Assembly (NCBI GenBank): GCA_964036195.1
Contig: OZ038453.1
Location: 28,462,997-28,526,996 of the forward strand
Source: Sphaerolaimus hirsutus
Taxonomy: Eukaryota > Nematoda > Chromadorea > Monhysterida > Sphaerolaimidae
Reading direction: 5' to 3'
Length of the DNA stretch: 64,000 nucleotides
This document shows, piece by piece, positions 13,001 through 25,000 of the stretch. The notes beneath the pieces were generated by a model. It did no database searches. It was not told the DNA's origin and saw only the letters and a program-made list of their open reading frames with translations. Made by a program: the position numbers and the translations under genes. Numbering within the stretch: the stretch's first letter is position 1; each line of letters opens with the position of its first letter.

Positions 13001-16000
13001 TTAGTGGTGTGAAAAGTATTGCCATTTCGGGTACTTATGTATTGTACATAAATTTCCCATTGCATTTATAAAAAAATGCATAGTTTTTCTCAAAACAGGT
13101 GTATTTTTATGATTTAACTACAAGACATGCAGATTAGCATTGAAAAAATCTCTGGGAGATTTATATTTAAAAAATCTCAGAAAATCTCAGAAAATATAAG
13201 ATTTTCTGAGATTTATATTTTTTTCGCGATTTTCTGTGATTTAATTATATTTCGTGATTTTTCGTGCTTTAATTATATTTTCTTTTTGAGAGATTTTCTT
13301 AGATTTCTAAAAATATCAGAAAATCTCTCAAATTCTGATATTTATATTTATTTATATTTATTTCCAGGTTTTTGACAGAGATTTACTCATATTTTATTCT
13401 TGAGAGATTTTCTGAGATTATATTTAATTATATTTTCTAAAATTTGATGATTTTTTTCAATGCTAATGCAGTTGCAGCCACACATTTCACATTTTCTGTG
13501 AAACACATCAAAAGAATGCTCCAGAAATGCAACACTATTTACTACCAGCGGTCAGCTAGAGTGCAACTTCATGACATTTCACATACCAGTTTACTTAGAG
13601 TAAACTTGGATATTTGTCAACTCATAAATTGGCTTTAAACAAATTTGAGTTTACATAAGAAATGGGACATAACTATCAATAGCAGACAATTTCCGGAAAG
13701 CAAAACTACCATATCCCACTTTTTTCTCTCCTGGGAACAAGTGTAGCGCACACTCTTTTCCCCCATAGATTCAATAGTCCTGTTATTCTGCTCATTTTCA
13801 CCATTCAGCCAAACCTACGTTTCTATCGAAAACTGCGTCCCGGTGCCGAGGCGTTCAACATCCTGGTAGGGGAAGTGGATTTCCTCCCAGTGGAACATTT
13901 GAGCGTGTTCGTACGACTGAGACATTCCTTGCTGCTGGAAGAGTTGACTGAGGTGCATTTTTTGAATTTTAATTTTTGAGTGATAGGGTGTTTTTGAGTG
14001 ATATGGTGATATAAGTAACGATGGTAAACAAATATTCGAAAATTTCAAAAACATTTTAAAGTTTATATTTCTCCATAGGGAAATCACTTAGAAATAAACT
14101 TTTTTTAAAATTATTATATTTTCTTGAATAGTTCCCGCCTTGAGTAATTCCCCCCAGTAAGATGAGTGAGGAAATAAAAATTCGCCCCCCCCCTGCATAA
14201 TCCCCCCTTAAAGATATTTCATCAATAAGTTTGCCATATTATAACAAAAATAACACGTTTTTGCGTTTGATGCATGAAATGACTTGATAGAAAGATGCTC
14301 GAACATCTTGATGAAAGAATAATTCCCCCCCTCGGATGACTCCCTCCCTCGAATAATACCCACCTCAAATAGTTCCCCCCCTCAAAAAAGTCTGACAACA
14401 TAAAAATACCCCAGGGGGATTATTCAAGCAAATACCGTACATCCCAACACCCTACTTCCGACACTTTACACCCTAAATTCTACACCCTTCACCCTACACC
14501 CAACTGTACACCCAACCCTACACCCTACACCCTACACCCTACACCCTTCATCCGACACTGAACCCTATGCCCTACACCCTACCCCTTATACACTACACCT
14601 TACACCCAACACTATACCCTACATCCTGCACCCTATAATCAATACCCCACACCCTACCCAGGTACCTGCACCCACTCGCTTCCTATTTGTGCTACTAGGA
14701 CCAGGGGGCAAGCAACCGGTGCAGTACAAACAAGTGGGTAGGGCATTCGGCACCATAATGTCAGATGAACTGTTCAGGGAGGCTGGCTACGCGGCTGGAA
14801 GTAGGGCAGAGTTTTTGGGGGCTGTGGATCAGTATATGGATCAGGTTGGGGGGGGGGCGTTAAATGAGTTGCTTTTCAATCTTCAAATACTGTATTACCT
14901 CGAGATACCCCCATGGGGGTTTATTATTTAGCCAGCAAAATTCGAGTGATTGGGGGTAATTTGAGGGGGGGTTATTGTTTAGTCAGACATTTTTGTAAGC
15001 ATAGTAAGAAGAAGGCATTTGCGTACCCAAAACATGTAATAAATGTGTCCAAACAGGACACCTATATTTGGACATAAAAACGTAGATAGCAACACAAACT
15101 AGTCTGTGTAGGTAGGTTCAATGGAAATTAGCAGTAATAAATACATCATTCCGGAGGGGGGTATTTCGAGTGGGTATATTGTCTCCCCAGCCCATTTTTT
15201 TGGTGGGGGGGGGGGGGGTTAATTCAAGGGGGTGTAAATGCAAGGCGGGTAATTCGAGGTAATACGGTAACGGTAGTATCGTTGAAAAAGTATTGTTCCA
15301 TCAACTCTAGACAATCCCCCACAGATCACCACATTGCCCCCCAGTGTGTGGGACCCCTCAGTGCGTTTGGAGCCCCCCAAAGCCCTGCCGAACCTGTCCA
15401 CCAGAAAGACGGTTGGTAGTGCGTGTATGTGCATTTTGCATGTGTAGAAAGAAGTTTTGTGATGTGAAATATTAATTGTGGAGAAGACAGTGAGGAATGT
15501 ATGACTCTATGAAGATGTTTTAAATACGGGAAAAAACGTATTTTTCTTTTCTGTCAAAGTGTGCGCATATGTATCCTGCTCGCGGGTCACTCACTAAGAC
15601 GTACCGTATTTTCTCGAAATACCCCCCCCCTCGAAATACCCCCCTCAAAATGGGCACTATGTATTTGTGGTCCGGGAAATGCAGAACAGACGCTCAAAAC
15701 ACTTACTGTGTTACGTTAGAACATCGTATATACCATCTACATCCTTATATAAGGCAGTAAAAACTTATAAATGGTGGTTATTGTTGCATTTTTCACGTTT
15801 TTCTCTCAAAATTTCCACTCTGAAAAAATAAACCCCCTGGGGGTATTTCCAGGAAATACGGTTATTAGTTTTGAACGCATCCTTTGTGGTCCGTTGAGTA
15901 TAAATATGCACAGAATTGTTCAGATGACAAAAAAAAACGAATGTAAATTGTGAATTGAAAATGATCCCGTTTGAAAATCACACATTTACCTACATGTATT

Positions 16001-19000
16001 TTATCAAACATGAATCTGCCATCCAGCCCGATATGTCGGGCAGCCCGACAAAACCGAAAAATTCGGGCAATTTAAATTTACCGCCCACGTAGATGTTGGC
16101 TGAGCACGAGGCACTTTTGAATGCGTGGGAAAATGCTGATGAACATGAGCAAATTGATGACGGTGCTGATACGAAAGAAGAAGGTATTTTTGAATGTATA
16201 TCATTGAGTGTTTGAGTTGTAAAATTCGATAATTGTGGCCTTTACTTTTAAAAGTCAATGACTAAAACATTTGACCATGAGAAAATTGCAATTTAAGCTT
16301 CATTTCCAATTCTGTGATGCATGCACGATGACTATAGTAAAATTCTACATGTTGATGATAAACGGTTGTTAGGGTTGTTAAAAGTATTGAGCTTTTTTCA
16401 AAGTATACATAAACATTTTTACTCACCCCTCGGCACATTAAGCGTAATTAGATATTTTATTACTTTTACTCATGAGTAAAATACTTTCCCCCCAGAAAAT
16501 ATAATGTAAAATTTTTGAGATACTTTTTCTCCTGATTATAGTAAAAATCAGTAATTTTCACACATTTTGCCCACTTTCGCCTTTCACATAACTGATTCAT
16601 GTGATTTTTGCTTATTTTCAGATATTTTTGGTTATTTTTTATTTTCCCACATCTTTCCCTTCTAAGCCTTCAAAAGCCTATATAAAAGCCTGTCTAAAAT
16701 GTGCTTTCTGTACTTGAGTACTTTCAAAAAGTATACATAAAAGCGAGTGCTAATACTTTTTTCAGAGTAAACATAAATATATTTAATTAGTACTCAAGTA
16801 TATGTATTTTTTAGTAAACGAAAATGCGTTTCAACAACATAAATATTTATATGTTAGCAGTGTCTTTTCCCCACAAAATGCACTTGAACAGGATCAAAAA
16901 AGTATCCACAAAAAAGTCCAGTCAACAAATGGACTTATCGACTTCTCGCCCTACATCATAAGACGGTTTGTCGGTGCCCAAGTAAACCCGGTGCCCAAGT
17001 ACGCCCGGTGCCCAAGTTTAAATACCCGGTGCCCAAGTATGCCTGGTGCCCAAGTAAAGTGCCCGTACTTGTGCACCGGGCAGCTTTTTACTTGTGCAGT
17101 ACTTGCAGTACTTGTGCGGTTGCGTACTTCTACTCGATATTTTTCCGGGTCTTAAATACAAGCACTAGTCAACTAGCACTTGTATTTTTGACGTGAAAAA
17201 ACTATCGAGTCCGGGTAACATTCCTGTTTGTGAACATGAATGCTAGTTCACTAGCGATCACCTTCACAACCTGGAATTTTAACTGGACTTGATATTTTTC
17301 AGGTCGTAAATATGAGCACTAGTCAACTAGCCCTTGTATTTACGACCCGAAAAAAGAATCGAGTCCGGGTAACATTCCAAGCAACGGGACCAAGCATTCA
17401 TGTTCACAACCCGGAATGGTACCCGTACTCGATAGTTTTTTCAGGTCATAAATACAAGCGCTAGTCAACTAGTCTTTCGCTTGCACCTGACCGGTGCCCA
17501 AGTAAACATCCGCCCGGTGCCCAAGTACAGGCACTTTACTTGGGCACCAGGCGTACTTGGGCACCGGGTATTTAAACTTGGGCACCGGGCGTACTTGGGC
17601 ACCGGGTTTACTTGAGCACCAGTCTTTCGCCATCCATAATGCCCTACACACAGAAAGCGGGCACGGAACCGACCCGACCCTACAACGTACCGGGCGTCTT
17701 TTTGGAGGGCTCGCAAATGATATCAAACGGAAACTGCCCCACTACTGGTCCGATTACAAGGACGCCCTCAATGCTCAATGTGTTGCCACGGCGTTCTTCA
17801 TGTTTTTCAGTCAACTGGCACCGATTGTTACTTTTGGAGGGCTGCTGGAATTGGCAACTGGCCAGAGAATGGTTAGTTGCCCGATTTTGTGGGTTTTGCC
17901 CGATTTTGCGGGTTTTTTTGCCAGATTTAAGTGCAAATTTTTTAGTTGTGATTTGTTCGGATCCTGCCCGATTTTTGTTTGGCCGTTTGCACAAATGGAA
18001 GAACGTGAATTCAACTGAAAGACAACTCATTTCAAACAACTAAAACGCATTGATCAAAGCTGATTTACGAGTTTTTGCGAATTTCACTTGGAACTTTCAC
18101 TTCAGAAAAAGGCCGTGCCCGACAAAAAACCCGACACTCAAATATAACTAGGGTTCAAACGGGATCCCGATCCCGATCCCGGATCCCGTGAAATTCCGGG
18201 ATTTACCAGTCCCGATCCCGATCCCGATCCCGAAACCCCAATCCCGATCCCGATCCCGATCCCGAAAGTTTTCAAATCCCGATCCCGATCCCGAAACCCC
18301 AATCCCGATCCCGATCCCGATCCCGAAAGTTTTCAAATCCCGATCCCGATCCCGAGAAACTCCCAAGTCCGGGATCCCGATCCCGGAAAAATTAGTGGAA
18401 ATTATAAAAAGTGAAATAATGACGTTTTTGCATGCAAAAAAGTGGGTGCAAACCCCCAGCGTCAATTTTATGCCACTTTTCTGGCATCCAACAGTGTTTT
18501 GAGACCTTTATGAACAACTGTGAATGCCAGAAAAATGGCCAAAATCTCTATCCCTAGAACCCTATCCCGATCCCGGAAAAATGCCTATCCCAATCCCGAT
18601 CCCGATCCCGTGACCCCAATCCCGGCCAATCCCGATCCCGATCCCGATCCCGAAATCTCAAAAAACCAATCCCGATCCCGATCCCGATCCCGAAACCCCA
18701 ATCCCGATCCCGATCCCGATCCCGAAATCTCAAAAAGTGAATCCCGATCCCGATCCCGATCCCAAAAAGTCAATCCCGTTTGAACCCTAAATATAACCCG
18801 ATTAATTTACCCTACAGGCGGCAATGGAAAACCTTTTGTCGGGCGCCCTATGCGGGGTTACGTGGCACATTTTTTCCGGACAGCCACTAACTGTGATCGG
18901 CTCCACTGGACCTGTTCTCGTTTTTGAAGCGATCATATTCGGCCTGTGCGGGTTGGTCATGTGTCGTTTTGTCACGTGTTGTTTTTAGTGGGTCGTTTGT

Positions 19001-22000
19001 GCTTCGTGGGGGTGTGATTTGGGCCATTTGGCTCTATGGTTTCCAAATTTCGCCAATGCTTTTGTAGGTTCCTCAAAAATGTGTGTATCTTTTTATTTTA
19101 CATTGTTTTTTTTACATTGCAGATTGCACCTCCCAGACCCTGTAAAAAGCCCTGTAAAATGTAAAATGTCATGCAAAGTGTCAAGAGTCATGGAAAATGC
19201 CCTGCAAAATGGTTACCGAATTGCCATTTTGCAGGGCATTTTCCATGACTATTGACACTTTTCATGACATTTGACATTTTACAGGGCTTTTTACAGGGTC
19301 TGGGAGTGGCACCAGTGCCAACTTTATGTATATCACTCCTTTGAATTAAATTTCAGGACCTTTGGAATCGGCTACCTGACATTTCGTTTCTGGATCAATT
19401 TCTGGATGGGTGTCATTTTATTCATCATCGTGGCCACTGACATGTCTGCGCTCGTCAGGTCAGTGAACTACCGTAACCTTTTTTATTAGCCCCCATGGGG
19501 TGTTATTTTTGGTCATGTGAAGGGCGCCAGGACTTTGGCGCCAAGCGCCAGGGTAAAAAGAGCGTGATGGCGCTTTTTTGTTATTTTTTGGTTATTTCTA
19601 GTGATTTTTATTCTTAATGAAGTTTTATGGGGACATTTTTGAAGTGGCACTTGAATATTTGTGATCAAGGTTGCATTGTCATATTGTTGTAGTTGGCACG
19701 ATGCCAACGCGGACTGGGGCCACTCCCAGACCCTGTAAAAGCCTTTTAATTGTAAAAAATCATGCAAATTGTCAAAAGTCTTGGAAAAATGCCCTGCAAA
19801 ATGGCAGTACGTTTGCCATTTTGCAGGGCATTATCCATGACTTTTGACAATTTGCATGACATTTGACATTTTACAGGGCTTTTTACAGGGTCCGGGAGTG
19901 GCACCTGCATGTGCATAAATATCACATTGTGCGTACTTCCCCAGGTACATCACCCGTTTCACTGAAGAATGTTTCGCTACTCTGATAGCGGTCATTTTCA
20001 TAGTGGAGGCATTCAAAAAACTGTTCACAATCTACAAGGAGGCAGATATAATTGAGTACCAGGGACGGGATTTAATTAGCCCGACATGTTGTTTTTTGGG
20101 GAGCCAGATTTATTTTAGTTGAAATTTTTTTGGTGTAGAGTAGAGAAGTGGCGAGAAAAGTGAAAAGTGTTGACTGATAAGTAGGGTTCGTTGATATTCA
20201 ATATTTGATGACTTTCTGAATATATATATACCGTATTACCTCGAAATACCCCCAGGGGGTTTATTTTTTCAGAGTGGAAATTTTGAGAGAAAAAGGTGAA
20301 AAATGCGACAATAACCACCATTTATAAGTTTTTACAGCCTTATATAAGGATGTAGATGGTAAATATAAACGCTGTTCTAACGTAACACAGTAATTAGGTG
20401 TTTTAAACGTCTGTTATGCATTTCCCGGACCACAAATACATAGTGCCCATTTTGAGGGGGGGGGGGGGTATTTCGAGGGGGGGGGGTGTTTCGAGGAAAT
20501 ACGGTATATATATATATTATGATATTCGGCAGAAAAAATGGTCGATATCCAAAACCGAATATGAAAAAATAGTCGATATTTATGCAAAATTTTTGATGTC
20601 GACATTCGATACGAAAAACGCAGTTTATAACAAAATAATTCATCGATTGTTTTTATACATATGGACAGTATTTTTTCTTCCATCGGTTGGGGGAATTATT
20701 CGAGGGGAAATAATTTAGATTCCATATTCGACATGATATATCATCCCAACTTACCTGTCAACATTCGCTACCTTACTCACCATCTACCGTATTACCTCGA
20801 AATACCCCCAGGGGGTTTATTATTTCGCCAGCGAAATTTGAGGGGGGATAGTTCGAGGGGGGTTTATTCGAGGGGGGCTCTATTTTTTCGCCAGAAGTTT
20901 TCGGAAATTCCCCATACTCATACGTAGAAAAATCAAACAATTACATAGATGTATATGTGTGTATAGGGATATATAACTGTTTATACACATAAACCCTTCC
21001 CTAACGTCACTCAATCATCAGTTTTAACGTGTGTTCTGCATTGTACAGATCACAAACTGCGGTATTTGTCATGTACGTTCCCTTTACACTCAATTTTAGG
21101 GGGGTATTTCGAGGGGGTTTAATATTTCCTCAGCCGAATTTTAGGGGGGGGGGTATTTCGAGGGGGGGGGGTTAATTCAAGGGGGGGTTGATTCGAGGTA
21201 ATACGGTATTCCCAAAGAAAACCAGCCACAACAATTTTCACTTCAAAATCACACCATAAAAAATCGGGCGACCCGACAAATAAATTGTCGGGCTACCTAA
21301 ATTCCCGCCCAGACGCCGGGAATGAACAACGCATCGTGTCACTGCGACAAAAACGGGACAGATCTGAGATTCGAATTGTGCAAACCCGAGCGAGTTGATG
21401 GACATTTGATACATTTCGAGCCCGAGGGAGATGGATGCCGCACTGTGAATGGGGGGGGGGGGATTGTTTGGGGGGGGGGATTTATGGCGTCATGAAAAAT
21501 GTAATGTGAAATAAAAATATGAAGTTTGTGAAAACAATTTTTGGTCGAGTTCGGTTCAAAATTAATGTTCAAAACTTAATTTTTCACAAAATGCGAGGTT
21601 TTTTCTAACTTGAATGACAATGAAAATATCCATGTCAGCTTATTTGGGTGGTATTTACAGATTATCTAGGTAAATATGATTTAGTATGTTTGATAATGAA
21701 ATGTATGAAATGTGATGTGTTTCCTAAATTATGAGGCTAATTAAATCATGACTGATGAAGCCATCAAATATGTCAAATATTTCATTTTTTTCCCAAAAAT
21801 TGTTTATAGATAAAAGCTTTGGTCATCACATTGTTGTTTCCTGTAAATACCATTTAAGAAAAAGCATACACATTAATATCAGCAACATTACACTATTAGC
21901 ATTGGCAACTTGCCAATTGCAACAAATTATTACAAACCAATTTACCCCTCAAATACCCCCCCCCCACAGATGTACGAGGTGTTCCTCCTGTCCCTGGTTC

Positions 22001-25000
22001 TCATGCTGGGCACCTACATGGTCTCTGTGTCGCTCAAGAAGTTCAGAAATGCACCTTTCTTCCCTACTAGGGTTGGTTGACTTGTTGTGTGTGGTTGAGT
22101 TTGGATTGTTTGATTGTTTTGGTTGTGTGATGTTTGTTATGAGGACATTTTTTTTTGTGCCAGACCACCTACTGGTGCCAGTCCCAGACTCTGGAAAATG
22201 TCAAATGTCATGCAAAGTGTAAAATGTCATGCAAGAAGCCCTGCAGAAAAATGACCATGTAATGAAGTCTGCAATTATTCATGTGCATTTTACATGACTT
22301 TAGACATTTTAAATGACATTTGACATTTTCCCACACCCACTCCAAAAAGTCTAACAAATGTCTCTGGAAAATACTGGAAAAATAATATTTAAAAAAACAT
22401 AAATTTTTTTAAATTTTTTAACTCTATTTTCCGCTGTTTTTTCAATATAAACGACCCAGACATTTTTTCAATCCCAACAATAATACAGGTCCGTGAAATA
22501 GTGAGCGATTTCGCTGTCACAATTGCCATAGTTCTGATGATCGGCGTGGACATTTTCTTCGCGCTGGACACACCCAAATTGAACGTGCCCAGTGAATTCA
22601 GGGTGAGTGGGTTTTTGGGTTTATTGACACAAAATGTTTTGTGTGCATTTCCTGGACAAAAAAGTGAAAAGTGGTTTGGTGAAGCATTTGAATTGAGGCG
22701 TCTACTTCTAAAGGTCGATAAGAACAAAAATCGATTTAGAGAAAATGGCATTTTAGGTCTCATTGACAATTCTCTGACTGTGATTTGTGTCCAATTCACA
22801 TCCCATTTTGTTCAAATTGGACATAGCAAATTACCATATGAGGGTATTATTCGAGGGTGAAAGTATATTTATTCTTAACATCTAACTGGGGGAATTATTC
22901 TAGAGGGGGAATTATTCAAGCAAATACGGTACCCTCAATACTCGCAGCCAACTTGGGAAGGCCGAGGCTGGATTATCGACCCAATGGAAAACCCGATTTA
23001 TACCATTCCCCTGGTGAGCGATTGAATTTGCCCGATATGTTTTTGTTGGGCAGCCCGATTTTTTCATCTGAAAATATTGGGTGCCTGGAAATTTATTCAG
23101 TTTTCCGGCAAGTGCAAGATTTTTTTTCGTTTCCGTTTTCCAGCAAGTGCAAAAAAATCTTGTATTTGTTTCCATTTTCCGTAATTTGCACCCTATTCAC
23201 ACTCACTCACACCCCATTTTTTTGTCGGTGTGAAGCCACTTCACAACACCTCACCATACATCACATTTTTTTTTTGCGAATGAGCCAGCAAAAACAAATT
23301 GGGCTGCCCGACAAAAAAACCCCAGTCGGGCAAATAAAACCTCATCCCAGGCGTTTTTGCCCGCCATTTTGGGCAGCGTGCTACTGTTCATGGATCAGCA
23401 GATCACCTCTGTTATTGTCAACCGGAAGGAAAATAAACTGAAAAAAGGCGCTGGGTACCATCTGGATTTGTTGGTGATTTCAATACACATGTTCATCACT
23501 GGACTGCTGGGTGAGTGGGGGCACTTTTCGTGAATTGACAAGTAATGGGACAAGTTATATTCAAGTGATAAGTAAAGTGACAGGTAAAGTTGCCAAAAGT
23601 GTTAAGTAAAGTGACAGGTAGAGTTGCCAAAAGTGTTAAGTAAACTGACAACTCAAGTAATACAGCTGACTGGATATTAAAGTTTGGAGGGACTTGTTAG
23701 GTGGTCTCTCAACTGCAGGTCCAGGATATCATTCTGGGACTTTATTATGTAGTACACAGACTGAACTAAGTATAAAAAATGTAGGAGCCATAGTCACTGA
23801 ATCACTCTACTGAACAATCACTGAAACATAAATTTTGCATGCTTTTCACAACTCACTCTACACCACTTATAAACTCTATACATTTTTCTGAAACCGAACA
23901 GTGCACTAAATTGAGGAAAATGTAAAACACTTAACTGCTGTATGGACAATTTACAACACTTTACAATATCTGCTCATTGCAACACAAAATCAAATCTGAA
24001 AAAAAATTTGCATCATAGAATTGGCTGCATTCAAACTTCATTCCACTGCACTTTGATTGCAATTGATTCCAAAAAGTGACAAATTCCGCACACTTCCTAA
24101 CCCCACCCCTCAAATTAACCCCCCAGGCATTCCCATCTACGTGGCAGCCACAGTGCTAGCAATCAACCACGTAACAGCTCTGAGAGTGCAGTCGGAATCA
24201 CAAGCACCTGGGGAGCCCATCACTTTTGTTGGATGCAGGTAAAAACTGGGTGCTTGTAGGTAGGGTTCAAACGATATATCGTATCGAATATCGAATATCG
24301 GATATCGACCATTTTTTCATATCGAATATCGAATATCGATATCGAAAATTTTGAAAAAATATCGAATATCGAATATCGATATCGAAAATTTTGAAAAAAT
24401 ATTAAATATCGATATCGATTATCGACCATTTTTTCGATATATCGAACCTGTATTGTGTCCCTAAATTAACAATTAAGTTTTCATTTTCATTTTGAGATAT
24501 TTATGATTGATCTGATTTGCTTATAGTATTGTATTTGATGGGTAAAGGTACAGTATTTATAATGTCATTTTTGTTGAAGTGCTAAAATTGAAGCTAGAAA
24601 TTGATGATTTGCTATTTTTTTGCAACATGCCCTTAAGCAATTAGGTTATAAGTATAAACTGTAACATCTACCAATTTTTTATTTGTCTGATACACTTTGA
24701 TTCATCATGTTTCTGTGCCATGTTCTTCTTTTGAGTGATGTAAGCCTTGTTAAAATCACTTGTTCCATTCACATTTCAGTAAAGAGATGATTAAACATGT
24801 GTGCAACCACATGAAATCACAATATGCCACTTGAAATGTGCCTTGCTATACCAAAAGCAAATCGCAATATCAAATATCGAAAATATCGAAATATCGAATA
24901 TCGAATATCGACCATTTTTCAATATCGAATATCGAATATCGATACCGAGGTTCCATATCGTATCGATATCGAATATCGAGTTTCAGAAAAAAATATCAAA

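Larger units (their letters stand above)
20063..21312 (+). mobile_element. intron bounded by GCCCGACA-type inverted ends, GG-AG boundaries
   Basis: The left end GGACGGGATTTAATTAGCCC and the complement of the right end (GGGCGGGAATTTAGGTAGCC) are inverted repeats. CAG occurs on both sides (20060-20062, 21310-21312). The exons join in frame exactly at these limits (EYQ|TPG), but the intron starts GG. Two TA-inserting G-run MITEs (20231-20504, 20787-21206) are nested inside, and an AAATTTTTGATGTCGACATTC-like stretch lies between them. Confidence 0.75.

Noticed and set aside
16802..17196. Proline/valine-rich frames ([11 protein letters not shown] repeats)
   Set aside because: They are translations of GGTGCCCAAGTA terminal repeats of a mobile element and occur in mirrored form at 17465-17726.
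17621..17653. Alternative acceptor GCACCAG|TCTTTCGCC for exon k
   Set aside because: It joins out of phase to exon j and meets TAA; the CACACAG acceptor at 17653 keeps the frame.
18188..18783. Long frames rich in RSRSRS / DPDPDP that resemble SR-type proteins
   Set aside because: They are translations of a (CCCGAT)n core inside a MITE with an exact 8-bp duplication. They are open on both strands, as any 6-bp repeat would be.
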